Shown: positions 1-7,883 of the stretch, piece by piece | Numbering within the stretch: the first letter of the stretch is position 1 | How the letters are laid out: the number at the start of each line of letters is the position of its first letter | Assembly: GCA_027577415.1 (NCBI GenBank) | Contig: JANBQS010000324.1 | Location: 1-21,026 of the forward strand | Length of the DNA stretch: 21,026 nucleotides | Source: Coemansia sp. RSA 922 | Taxonomy: Eukaryota > Kickxellomycota > Kickxellomycetes > Kickxellales > Kickxellaceae | Reading direction: 5' to 3' | The notes under the pieces: generated by a model | The model's database searches: none | Told to the model about the DNA's origin: nothing | The model's input: only the letters and a program-made list of their open reading frames with translations | Made by a program: the position numbers and the translations under genes

Positions 1-1358
1 CCATTAGGCTGAGCCAAGATAACGGCGCGGTTACGGCTGCTCTGGATAAGCTGGTTGTTGTACTCGGGGTTATTGGCATAGTTGGTGAGCATCTTGTGAA
101 TGAACACGCTCTCCTTCTCGGGCTGCTCAGACGGGATAGTCTGCTTATAATACCGCTGCAACGAGCGATGGCCAATACGAACACCGCTGGGAAGAACCAG
201 CTCGCCCTCCTCCTCCTCCAGACGCGACGCAGTGGGCATAGCCTGACGACCGCCAGACTTGACCAAGTCGAGCTGCATATCGGCGTTTTCCTCCTCATCA
301 GCGTCGGGGTAAGTAGAAGAAAAGTCGTAAAAGTCCGAGATCTCCAGAATATCAATCTCCGTCTCGTATGCGATCTTGGTATGTCCCTTATCCAGCATAT
401 GTCTGCGCACGGCCTCGAGGCTCTGCAGCGCACGGCCACGGCCGTTACAGTGCAGGCACACGTTGGCCACAGACACCTTGTCGGCCAGGTACTTGATCAA
501 TCCGCGCAGATCGACTACGTACTCGAGGTCAGGCACAAAGAGCGAGTGTGCAAACGACATGTGCTCCATGTTGCTCTCAAACGAGTCTGACTGGTGCGGG
601 CAGAAGATGCAGTCAGAGTCCGGGCTGAGACGCGGCGCCGCAGCCTTTTTCTTTTCCAACAGCTTTACGACTTCCTCTTCGGTCGTCGCCTGGTAGAGCT
701 GCTTCTTGATCGCACGCTCCTCTTTCCGCCGAACACTGTCCGAATCATCCGCCACATCACCCTGCTCCACATCCATAGGCGACTGCTCTCCAGCCTCAAC
801 CTTCTCAACACTAGCCTCGTCGTCAGACTCGATATCGGAAATTGGGAAATCGCTAGCTTTGAGTACCCTCGGTTGCTGGTCACCAGCCTGGTTTGCAGAA
901 GGATCCTCAGTCTGTCCAGCAACATCAACCGCCGCAGCAATAGACTCGGCAATAGCTTCCTGCTCAGCTCTCACATCCTCGTCCTCTTGCATACGACGAA
1001 CCATACGGGCCTCGGTCTCCTTGTGTTTCTTGCTGTTCAAATGGTTGTTGAAAGAGTTTTCAGTTCCATAGGTCTTCTTGCACACGCTGCAGTCTGCCGA
1101 AAACTCGGCCCGCTTGGTATTTTCCACAGCCTTGGCCTGTTGGCTGATTACGCGCTGAGCGAAACTCTCGGCGGTGACTGGTGGCAGGTCTGCTACTTTA
1201 CGCTTCAAGTTGTACCGGTGCCAGTCGCTCCGATAGTGAGTGCGTTGTTGCTCTGCAGAGTAAAACGCTACTTGACAAGCAATGCACGTAAACAGCGGCG
1301 TGTTTTGTGCATTTGTAGGTATGCTGCTACCGCTAGGTGCTATCATAACGCTGTCCAT
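1..1358 (-). CDS. REI1: REI1/ZNF622-type C2H2 zinc-finger 60S ribosome biogenesis factor (partial, 3' end off the window)
   Basis: Cytoplasmic pre-60S maturation factor; in yeast Rei1 acts in release and recycling of Arx1/Alb1 from late pre-60S particles. The minus-strand frame is open from the ATG at 1356-1358 to the window edge (452 complete codons), with an in-frame TGA just upstream at 1368-1370 that fixes the start. Four zinc fingers are readable: C25/C28/H41/H47, C90/C93/H106/H112, C250/C253/H266/H271 and C301/C304/H320/H326. The first is followed by SDWHRYNLKRK, the hallmark of the family. An acidic low-complexity linker lies between fingers 2 and 3 (about 125-210). Near the edge, GHRSLQRYYKQ matches the conserved C-terminal Rei1 block. 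Yeast Rei1 is 393 residues and human ZNF622 477, so only a short tail should be missing. It diverges from CCT3. Confidence 0.93.
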   Translation of the reverse strand, partial: MDSVMIAPSGSSIPTNAQNTPLFTCIACQVAFYSAEQQRTHYRSDWHRYNLKRKVADLPPVTAESFAQRVISQQAKAVENTKRAEFSADCSVCKKTYGTENSFNNHLNSKKHKETEARMVRRMQEDEDVRAEQEAIAESIAAAVDVAGQTEDPSANQAGDQQPRVLKASDFPISDIESDDEASVEKVEAGEQSPMDVEQGDVADDSDSVRRKEERAIKKQLYQATTEEEVVKLLEKKKAAAPRLSPDSDCIFCPHQSDSFESNMEHMSFAHSLFVPDLEYVVDLRGLIKYLADKVSVANVCLHCNGRGRALQSLEAVRRHMLDKGHTKIAYETEIDILEISDFYDFSSTYPDADEEENADMQLDLVKSGGRQAMPTASRLEEEEGELVLPSGVRIGHRSLQRYYKQTIPSEQPEKESVFIHKMLTNYANNPEYNNQLIQSSRNRAVILAQPN

Positions 1359-1629
1359 GATCGTTTCTCAAAAAAGTAAGCTCTTTAAAAAAATAAATGT
1401 GACAAGGGATAAAGACGAAAAGTGTAGTGTGCCTTACAAATCAAAAATTTTGTCACTGCGGTTCTTTGACAGAGAAAATGCCTGATGATCAGATCCGTCC
1501 TTGATCTCGCCTCAAATAGAACTGAGATCAAAGGAGTCTATAGGCTTCCTTGAGCCAAAACACTTTGGATTGTTTGTTGCTTTTTTTGACAATCTACCCC
1601 AAAATCATTTTTATTTTTATAATATCAAT
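1359..1629. promoter_or_regulatory. Divergent spacer between REI1 and CCT3
   Basis: This 271-base AT-rich gap separates the start codons of two divergently transcribed genes and must hold both promoters and 5' leaders. T-rich tracts precede the CCT3 start (about 1575-1625). I see no clear TATA element or known operator. That it is a shared bidirectional promoter is inferred from gene orientation only. Confidence 0.6.
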
Positions 1630-3441
1630 ATGAATCAGTCTCAGGTCATGGTCGTCAACACGACCAAGCAGCGCGAGAGCGGGCACAAGGCGCAAATGTC
1701 CAACATTGCCGCCGGCAAGACTGTCGCCGATGTAGTGCGGACATGCTTAGGACCTCGGGCAATGCTCAAGATGCTTCTCGATCCCATGGGTGGAATCACA
1801 CTAACGAATGACGGGTTTGCAATTCTACGCGAGTGCGAAGTAGCACACCCAGCAGCAAAGTCAATGATCGAGTTGAGCCGTACTCAAGACGACGAAGTGG
1901 GTGACGGCACGACGAGCGTGATTATCCTCGCCGGCGAGATGCTTGCCATTAGCGCACCGTTCTTGGAGCGCAAGATCCACCCGGTCATTATTCTGCGTGG
2001 ATTCCAAAAGGCCCTCGAGGACGCTCAGGTCATTTTGCGCTCTATCGCAAAGCGCGTGGACACCAATGATCGCGAGCAGATGCTTAGCTTGATCAAGTCG
2101 GCTATTGGCACCAAGTTTGTGAGCCGTTGGAACGATCTTATGTGCAACCTCGCCCTCACCGCCGTGCAAACCGTGGTTCGTCGCTCGGACGACTCGGAGT
2201 TTGTCTCGGTCGATATCTCTGCCCTCAAGCCCACCGGCGCAGCTGCCGCCGACGCCGAGTCCACCAAGCCTGTTGCTGGTGGCGATGCTGCTGCCGCTAC
2301 TACTGCCAGCGCCACTGACGCCGCCGCCCCAGTCACTACCAGTGCTTCTGCTGCTGTTGCTTCTACCAGTGCTGTTGTGGCTGATGCTTCTGCGCGCTCA
2401 GCTCCCGATGTTGACGTACGCGAGGTTGATATCAAGCGCTTTGTCCGCATTGAAAAGGTTCCCGGAGGCGAGATCGAAGAGAGTCGCGTTCTTGACGGTG
2501 TCATGGTCAACAAGGACGTAGTCCACCCAAAGATGCGTCGTTACATCGAGAACCCGCGCATCATCCTCCTCGACTGCCCGTTGGAGTACAAGAAGGGCGA
2601 GTCGCAGACCAACATTGAGATCACGCGCGAGGGCGACTGGTCTCGCGTGCTGGAGATCGAGGAGGAGCAAATCAAGGCCATGTGCGAGAAGATCTCTGCG
2701 CTCAAGCCCGATCTGGTCATTACTGAGAAGGGCGTATCGGATTTGGCGCAGCACTACTTGGTGAAGAATAACATCACGGCGTTGCGTCGTATGCGCAAGA
2801 CTGACAACAACCGTATTGCCCGTGCCACTGGTGCCAAGATCGTCACCTCGGTCGACGAGCTCAAGGAGCAGGACGTGGGAACTGGCTGTGGTCTGTTCTC
2901 GATTGAGAAGATCGGCGACGAGTACTTTACCTTTTTGACAAAGTGCAAGGAACCCAAGGCGTGCACCATTTTGCTGCGCGGTCCTGGAAAGGATACGCTG
3001 AACGAGATTGACCGTAACTTGCAGGACGCCATGTGCGTTGCTCGCAACGTTCTCTTCAACCCCTACTTGTGCCCCGGCGGCGGTGCTACTGAGATGGCCC
3101 TGTCTGTGCAGCTTGCGCAGCGCGCAAAGTCGGATATTCCCGGCGTCGAACAGTGGCCTTATGCTGGTGTCGCTGAGGCCCTGGAGGTCATCCCCCGCAC
3201 GCTTATCCAGAACGGTGGCGGCAACGCTATGCGCACGCTCACTGAGCTCCGCGCCAAGCACGCTAATGGCCTGACCACCTGGGGTGTTGATGGCGAGAAG
3301 GGCGTTCCTGTTGACATGAACGAGTATGGCATCTGGGAGCCGCTTGCCGTCAAACTGCAGACTATCAAGACTGCCATCGATTCGGCTTCTCTACTGCTGC
3401 GCGTCGACGATATTGTGTCGGGTACCTCCAAGAAACAGTAA
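1630..3441 (+). CDS. CCT3: T-complex protein 1 subunit gamma (CCT3), with an Ala/Ser/Thr-rich insert
   Basis: Gamma subunit of the cytosolic TRiC/CCT chaperonin, the ATP-driven ring that folds actin, tubulin and WD40 proteins. The frame stays open upstream to 1501, but the first ATG is at 1630, giving 603 residues that begin MNQSQVMVVNTTKQRESGHK, as expected for CCT3. Group II chaperonin signatures are intact: TNDGFAIL near 59-66, GDGTTS at 91-96, EYKKGESQTNIEI in the apical/intermediate region, GGGATEMAL and EVIPRTLIQN in the C-terminal equatorial domain, ending LLRVDDIVSG. The protein is about 50-70 residues longer than typical CCT3 (about 530-560). The excess is a low-complexity stretch at about residues 196-262 (plus positions about 2215-2415), between the SRW...ALTAVQTV helix and EVDIKRFVRIEKVPGG. 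Confidence 0.97.
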   Translation: MNQSQVMVVNTTKQRESGHKAQMSNIAAGKTVADVVRTCLGPRAMLKMLLDPMGGITLTNDGFAILRECEVAHPAAKSMIELSRTQDDEVGDGTTSVIILAGEMLAISAPFLERKIHPVIILRGFQKALEDAQVILRSIAKRVDTNDREQMLSLIKSAIGTKFVSRWNDLMCNLALTAVQTVVRRSDDSEFVSVDISALKPTGAAAADAESTKPVAGGDAAAATTASATDAAAPVTTSASAAVASTSAVVADASARSAPDVDVREVDIKRFVRIEKVPGGEIEESRVLDGVMVNKDVVHPKMRRYIENPRIILLDCPLEYKKGESQTNIEITREGDWSRVLEIEEEQIKAMCEKISALKPDLVITEKGVSDLAQHYLVKNNITALRRMRKTDNNRIARATGAKIVTSVDELKEQDVGTGCGLFSIEKIGDEYFTFLTKCKEPKACTILLRGPGKDTLNEIDRNLQDAMCVARNVLFNPYLCPGGGATEMALSVQLAQRAKSDIPGVEQWPYAGVAEALEVIPRTLIQNGGGNAMRTLTELRAKHANGLTTWGVDGEKGVPVDMNEYGIWEPLAVKLQTIKTAIDSASLLLRVDDIVSGTSKKQ

Positions 3442-3794
3442 AAACAAATGTTAGTGCTAAGGATGCCAACATATATTTTTTTTCTTTTATCTACACTTGC
3501 TCCCTCCCCTCCTTAAACTTGATTGAACATTAATGATCTACTTAGGCATCTGGCACTTTTACGTTTCTTACTTGGAAGTTCTGACGAGGTATGTCGGAGA
3601 AGAGCCATTGGATATTATGTAGCTGTTTTGAGGTGTGCAAAAGAAACGCTGTGCACAGATTCTCTGAGTGCTTCTTTCGCCCACTACCTACAGTTGAGAA
3701 GAGTGGATTAGCTCGCAATGGCCCTTTTCAAAGAAAACATTTTTTCGTACTGCTAAAGGGAAAAAAAACTTGCAAAAAACTCCATGCTGCTGTT
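3442..3794. other. CCT3 downstream region without a gene
   Basis: It contains the CCT3 3' flank, with T-rich stretches at about 3474-3490, then unremarkable AT-rich sequence. Short open frames on the plus strand here start at non-ATG codons or lack protein-like composition. I see no RNA gene or repeat that I can support. Confidence 0.4.
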
Positions 3795-3935
3795 GGCATT
3801 CTTGGGCACTCAAAAGACTTTTATGTCTCCAGCTGCAAGAATGTCTTGCTTCGGATAGAGCAAGAAGGTCAAATGACTGGGCTGGACAGGCATCCAAACA
3901 TTCCTCACTATTATTCTCTATACACCATATTTTTT
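3795..3935 (+). promoter_or_regulatory. Decayed promoter copy upstream of the relic gene
   Basis: This stretch aligns with the promoter block of the four tandem units. It has the TGGCATTC...GCACTCAAAAG box (about 3797-3823), the CTGCAAG part, then GGGCTGGACAGGCAT and TCCTCACTATTATTCTCTAT. The last parts match GCCTGGACAAGTG...CTCCTCACTATTCTCATC of the intact units. Where those units have TATAAAAG it instead carries about 25 unrelated bases, so the TATA element is lost. Its final part (TTATTCTCTATACACCATAT) most resembles that of unit 4. Confidence 0.6.
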
Positions 3936-3980
3936 ATTAGTTTAAAGCATTGACAATTTAACATCGCTATGCATTTTTCT

Positions 3981-4365
3981 TTGCCTGCAAATATAGAACT
4001 AAGCTCTCTATATGACCCTTGCACATTCTCTAAGAACAACCATCCCAATAATAGCTTCATAGCCATACTTTCTACCAATTTTTGATCATGTCCAAACTAT
4101 CATAACTGAATTGGATGTAGCGAATGATAGAGGTGAAATAGAACCAACTATGTCTATTATTATCCCAGTTGTTTATGATTCTACTTATAGTCGTGGGCTT
4201 TTTGAAGCTCTATATCAAGAGCCATTGCTTGCCACTCCCTATGATCTCGCTGACCCCAATCTGGTACTGGTTAGGTCATAAAATATTAGTGGAGAGAGAA
4301 TCCGGGCTAATAAAAGAATTACGCCTATCATCAGCAGTATTGCTGTTAAAAATGATATTACAATA
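3981..4365 (+). pseudogene. Relic fifth member of the tandem small-protein family
   Basis: Reading from TTG at 3981, where the paralogs have ATG, gives LPANIELSS...KNNHPNNSFIAILSTNF, then TGA at 4083. This parallels the start of copy 3 (MPATI...NTNHPEKDYIVSYAFDD), with about four residues deleted before the HP. The T5 run at 4080-4083 is a frameshift: in the neighbouring frame the text continues FDHVQTIITEL, then SIIIPVVYDS and LFEAL, then DLADPNLVLVRS. These match FDDI..., DIVIFVVRNN and, in copy 4, LFNHV and DNAPPHTVMVAS. A TAA at 4279 falls exactly where copy 4 has Y100. Residual similarity (SGE, an Ile at the TPEEI position) goes on to about 4365. Start-codon loss, frameshift, stop and lost TATA all indicate a dead gene. 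The alignment was made by eye. Confidence 0.62.
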
Positions 4366-4798
4366 GGCTGTGCCAAAACTACAATAATATTTAGTCCAAT
4401 GTACATGTATACCTTGATACTATCCTGTGACGAATATCCATTGCCAGCCATGTCACAAAGCCTTTCGATGAAATGGAGCTCCATCTCTAGCATTGACAAG
4501 GCATTCAAGCAGTTAGGGTAAACCACTAAAAGTGTTTATTTTTCATACAAGCTCCAAGCAAGCTAGTTTCACATCTAGTCATCAGTTCGTACAACAATAA
4601 ACACCTCTTTATGTTACTACTTTTGATACATAACTAGCTTTAGGAAAGTTTTACACATAGGGCATGTCAACAGTCCCCTGCTGTCTTCACACCTTGTTTA
4701 TTCCGTGTTGACATGAACTGGTCTAAAATCTGCTAAAGTTAGAGTTGTGGAAAATATCCAGTGAAGACGGTACTAGTATACAGAGTACTTCATCTGCA
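4366..4798. other. Intergenic stretch before the membrane-protein gene
   Basis: AT-rich spacer of about 430 bases. It should hold the promoter of the downstream membrane-protein gene. I see no convincing TATA box, repeat or RNA gene. A minus-strand open frame overlapping its left part is treated as a shadow of the relic gene (see rejected items). Confidence 0.35.
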
Positions 4799-5371
4799 AT
4801 GAGCAGAACAACAAGCACTACTATGCATCAAGTATTGGGCGTTGCCGAAAACGCGCGCATTGCACTTTATGCCATGTCCACTGCCCTCCAACAGTCAGGC
4901 GATATGCTTCCAACACCCATCGAGTTCCATTTGCCACCACCACCTATCATGGTATCAGTGCTGGGTGGGCTCCTTGTGCTACTGGTTTTGGCACTTGGAT
5001 ATCCCAGAAGCCTGGCTGAGCTAGTTTACTGGTTGCTTCTGCAGAGAGTGTTCCAGCTGGTGTTTTATACGTTGGCTGGCGTGCATTTTGTGGAAACCAT
5101 GGTTATGTATTTGGCATGCTGGTATGTAAGACGATTGAAGAAGGAGTATGAGCTTAGTAAAAGTACTCAAATGCAGTATACTGTGAGTACATTGGTATTT
5201 GAGTTGTTTGCGGGGATGGCAACCTCCTGGTTATGTAAAGAAAAAGGGAGAATAAAAAAAGGGAGGAGAGAAGACCTTGCTCGTTTGGAGGTGGGGAGGG
5301 AAAATGGGCAAACCCCTCTGGGCTTTTTTTCTTCAGTCATGCATCCAGGGAGGAGGAAGGCTGGTTGTTAA
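4799..5371 (+). CDS. Small multi-span membrane protein, TMEM254/DUF4499-like, with a repeat-derived tail
   Basis: 190 residues from the first ATG at 4799; the frame extends upstream but without another ATG. An N-terminal polar segment (1-48, with a PPPP run at 46-49) is followed by hydrophobic spans at about 50-68, 74-94, 96-109 and 128-146. The order of spans and the motif H96-x-x-E99 inside a hydrophobic helix resemble the TMEM254/DUF4499 family of small membrane proteins, whose function is not known. That assignment rests on pattern memory and is weak. The family normally ends soon after its last span with a short basic tail. Here about 40 extra residues (from about 150) are encoded by DNA that is nearly identical to non-coding sequence at 6840-6965. 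The tail may therefore be a recent add-on or an annotation artefact. Confidence 0.5.
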   Translation: MSRTTSTTMHQVLGVAENARIALYAMSTALQQSGDMLPTPIEFHLPPPPIMVSVLGGLLVLLVLALGYPRSLAELVYWLLLQRVFQLVFYTLAGVHFVETMVMYLACWYVRRLKKEYELSKSTQMQYTVSTLVFELFAGMATSWLCKEKGRIKKGRREDLARLEVGRENGQTPLGFFSSVMHPGRRKAGC

Positions 5372-5931
5372 AGTCTTCTGTTGACTGGAGAGAAGTGCTA
5401 TAAATAAATGTAGTGAGCTCAATGGTAAACAAAAAGGCAAACTACGCCCCCAACAATGCTCAACACCAATAAACAGTTAGAAAGCAAAATCGGGTGCTGC
5501 CAACAGACACACATCCAACACATGACTGCTTTTCTCCAAAGAAATTTCTGATTTCTGAAGATTGAACTGGATTTGCACTTCACACCTGGCCATTGTTTCC
5601 TTCAAATATTCTTTGAGTGAGACGGCTCCCAACTACGTTATTGGTAGACAGATTGGCTTCTTTGGTCGTTTGTTGAAAGCATCAAACTTATTTCTGGAAA
5701 GAAACCCGATTTATACGGCATCTGAAAACGGCATTGCCTTCAAAAAAGGGAGGAATAGGACGGGTTTTTTTGCCATTCTCTGCACTCAAACAGCGTGTAT
5801 CCTACATCTGAAGGATTATAAAAGCCCCTGCCTGGACAAGTGCTGAAGCTCGCCCCTCACCATTATTCTCATCTCAGATTATTTGCTTAAACAACCAATA
5901 CGTACACTCTTGCCAAGTTTTACGCCTTGCC
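5372..5931 (+). promoter_or_regulatory. Promoter region of small gene 1
   Basis: TATAAAAG sits at 5817-5824, 115 bases before the ATG. It is followed by GCCTGGACAAGTGCTGAAGC and a C-rich CTCGCCCCTCACC / ATTCTCATCTCA segment likely to include the transcription start. Just upstream is the TGCCATTC...GCACTCAAA box (about 5771-5791). The leader ends GCCAAGTTTTACGCCTTGCC before ATG. The blocks recur in units 2 and 3 at matching spacing, which is the main evidence that they are functional. Confidence 0.72.
5817..5824 (+). promoter_or_regulatory. TATA box of copy 1
   Basis: TATAAAAG, 115 bases before the ATG, in a block shared with units 2 and 3. Confidence 0.75.
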
Positions 5932-6324
5932 ATGCCTCCTACCTATACTGCTACGATTAATTACACTTCAGCTGCGGATGTTCATGAGTATGTCAAGGGG
6001 ATCCACCCGGGCAAAGAGTACATAGTCGCATATTCCTTTGATAATAAATTTACCAAGACAGTAAGTATATTGGGAAATGCGTGCAATAACTTAGATATCA
6101 TTATTGTCAAGGTGCTTATTTTGGATGACAATAATTTTGTTGATGGTGCAGAACTATGTCGTTGTGCTGTTTTAATATCAGACGATAATGGTACTAATAA
6201 TGGAGTGGTAGTGGTCGCATATTCCAAGGAAGGAACTGAGATGCCAGTGCCAGAAAATATAGTTGAAGAATTAGGAAAACAAGATCCCCTTTTGTATGTA
6301 ACCCGGAGAACTCGCTCCCTCTAG
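5932..6324 (+). CDS. Tandem-family small protein, copy 1 (unrecognised)
   Basis: 130 residues, acidic to neutral, with no signal peptide or membrane span. I do not recognise the family. Visible elements: start MPPTYTATI, Y20, H25-P26-G27-K28-E29-Y30, a strand (IVAYSF, 31-36), a helix-like segment ending GNAC (to 51), a strong strand DIIIVKVLI (55-63), then DDNNF, a polar region, VVVVAYSKEGTEM (92-104) and PVPENIVEEL (105-114). A basic tail (TRRTRSL) is unique to this copy. The order strand-helix-strand, then strand-turn-helix, recalls a thioredoxin-like fold, but no CxxC is present (C76-R-C78 is in the wrong place). The start is supported by the conserved leader and by alignment of all four copies at residue 1. 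It has its own promoter, so it is probably not co-transcribed with its neighbours. Confidence 0.8.
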   Translation: MPPTYTATINYTSAADVHEYVKGIHPGKEYIVAYSFDNKFTKTVSILGNACNNLDIIIVKVLILDDNNFVDGAELCRCAVLISDDNGTNNGVVVVAYSKEGTEMPVPENIVEELGKQDPLLYVTRRTRSL

Positions 6325-7490
6325 CCGCTTTATTTTTGGGGCAATTGTCGACACTAAAGCATATAACTCTTGTATGTTTGGCAAAAGTCGTGTGCTTGTT
6401 GTAGTTCATGTTTTACTGTGCTGGTGATTTACAGGTTAAGATAGTAGACTAGCAAGCCCCTGAACATGCGTCATTAAAACTTGTGTCTGCACTTTATTAT
6501 ATTATATAGTTGTTAGTAAATTATTACGTTAATTAGTTCAAATATATTGTTAGCAACAAGGAAGCTTAAATATAAATATATAGTCTTGATACATGATGCA
6601 TTCGTCAAGGCCAATGGCATCGCACGTGTAGTGGCCTATTCACAGCTCAGTTATATGCTGTGTGGGCTATTGATTTGACACCTCTTGGAACATACCTTGC
6701 ATACTCACAACTAAAATGACTGTTGGAAAACTGAACAATATTCAAATACTCGGTTCCAGTATACTGAGTACATTGATGTTTGGATTGTTTGCAGGGATAA
6801 CGTTTACTAGACAGGTTATGAAGCCTCCTGGTTATGTTATGAAAAAGGGAGAATAAAAAAAGGGAGGAGAGCAGACCTTGCTAGTTTGGAGGTGGGGAGG
6901 GAAAAAGGGCAAACCCCTCTGGACTGTTTTCCCTCCAGCCATGCATCCATGGAGGAGGAAGGCCGGTTGTTAAACTCCAAGTAGATTAAAAAAAAGAGCG
7001 AAGCTATAAATAAATGCAATGAGCTCAAAGGCAAACAAAAAGGCAAACTATACGTCACAGCAATGCTCAACACCAATAATCATGAGGAAGACAAAGTTGG
7101 ACGCTACCAACAGACACACATCCAACACATGATTGCCTTTCTTCAAAGAACCTGCACTTCCCCATTATTGCTGGCAAAGGGTCTTTGAATTCAACGGCCT
7201 TTGGGAAAGAGGCAAGCAAACGGATTTGCTCATCTAGTTGCAATTCAAACGCAACATGTTCTTTGCTGGAAAGAAACCACTGCATTTCTGCATCCGACTA
7301 TGACGTTATCTTGGGGGAATGGAGAAACTGGGAAAATTTGCTGGCTATCCACTGCACTCGAATGGCATTTTTCCTGCAGCCAAGGGGATATAAAAGGCAC
7401 TGCCTGGACAACTGTTGAAGCTTGCTCCTCACTATTCTCATCTCACATATTTGCAATTATAACCAAGTTTGGCAATTTCTACACCTTACT
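6325..7490. promoter_or_regulatory. Flank between copies 1 and 2, including the copy 2 promoter
   Basis: The 3' flank of copy 1 carries TGTATGTTTGGCA and GGTGATTTAC, then CAAATATATTGTTAGCAACA near 6540, all echoed after copy 2. From about 6735 the next unit starts. It includes a non-coding fossil of the membrane-protein 3' end (6755-6850), the purine box (6888-6901), a quasi-palindrome CCTCC...GGAGG (6932-6955) around ATGCAT, CTATAAATAAATG (7004) and CCAACAGACACACATCCAAC (7107). TATAAAAG at 7389-7396 lies 102 bases before the ATG and is followed by GCACTGCCTGGACAACTG and CTCCTCACTATTCTCATC. No second gene is visible. Confidence 0.7.
7389..7396 (+). promoter_or_regulatory. TATA box of copy 2
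   Basis: TATAAAAG preceded by AAGGGGA, 102 bases before the ATG, followed by GCACTGCCTGGACAA as in unit 3. Confidence 0.75.
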
Positions 7491-7883
7491 ATGTCTGCTA
7501 CTATTACCACGAGGACTGACTTCGCTTCTTCTGAGGATATTCTCACATATGTTAAGAAGGAGCACCCTGGCAAGAACTATGTGACTTTATTTTCCTATAG
7601 CATTGATTCACTTGACAATGTAGCAAGTGAATTGAAGGAGTTATATGATGATACAACTGTTATTGTCAGGGTGTATTGGGAAGACTTTAAACCTAAAGAA
7701 ACTGGGAATTGTGGTAATACTATTTCTATTTCGAAAACGGTTGATTTTATTATTGAGTCCTTCGTGTTTATGGCGGTTTATTCTGAAGATGGAGTACCTA
7801 TGGGTGTGTCAGATGATGCAGTCATATTTCTCAAGGGTAAAGATTACTCTGTGAAAAAAAATAAAGATAATTCTTTATACTAA
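7491..7883 (+). CDS. Tandem-family small protein, copy 2 (unrecognised)
   Basis: 130 residues beginning MSATITTRTDF. The open frame extends further upstream, but ATG 7491 aligns with the starts of the other copies and follows the shared leader ending ACACCTTACT, so I chose it. Shared positions: Y20, H25-P26-G27-K28-N29-Y30, then VTLFSYSID, helix-like ASELKELY (45-52), a strand TVIVRVYW (56-63), FVFMAVYSEDGVPM (91-104) and a lysine-rich tail. It departs from the others in having Y52 where copies 1, 3 and 4 have Cys, and in replacing the PVP turn with GVS. Protein identity to copy 1 is only about 30 percent, although the DNA upstream of the two genes is nearly identical. No known domain is recognised, and the thioredoxin-like fold idea applies equally here. 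Confidence 0.8.
   Translation: MSATITTRTDFASSEDILTYVKKEHPGKNYVTLFSYSIDSLDNVASELKELYDDTTVIVRVYWEDFKPKETGNCGNTISISKTVDFIIESFVFMAVYSEDGVPMGVSDDAVIFLKGKDYSVKKNKDNSLY

Larger units (their letters stand above)
5165..6734 (+). repeat. Tandem unit 1 of 4
   Basis: First copy of a direct repeat of about 1.3-1.6 kb. In order: the 3' end of the membrane-protein gene, a purine-rich box (GGAGGTGGGGAGGG at 5287-5300), CATGCATCC, CTATAAATAAATG at 5398, CCAACAGACACACATCCAAC at 5500, a TATA block, a small gene, and a 3' flank with CAAATATATTGTTAGCAACA near 6540. The left boundary lies inside the membrane-protein gene, since similarity to unit 2 begins at about codon 122. Boundaries are by eye, give or take tens of bases. 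Confidence 0.8.

Noticed and set aside
594..1379. Plus-strand open frame of 261 codons
   Set aside because: It is antisense to REI1, whose four zinc fingers are unmistakable on the minus strand.
2398..3261. Minus-strand open frame of 287 codons
   Set aside because: Antisense to CCT3; it arises from GC-rich codon bias.
3591..3953. Plus-strand 120-codon frame upstream of the relic gene
   Set aside because: It overlaps the decayed promoter block and has no repeat-copy counterpart that is conserved as a protein.
4239..4526. Minus-strand 95-codon frame with a long hydrophobic middle, at first sight a fragment of a multi-span membrane protein
   Set aside because: It starts at a non-ATG codon and has no continuation on either side. 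It also lies antisense to the relic family gene, whose plus-strand alignment to copies 3 and 4 explains the sequence better. A faint resemblance to RTA1-type spans was not specific.
7185..7584. Plus-strand frames upstream of and overlapping copy 2
   Set aside because: They cover the promoter, TATA box and start of copy 2 in other frames, and equivalent frames are not kept in units 1 and 3.
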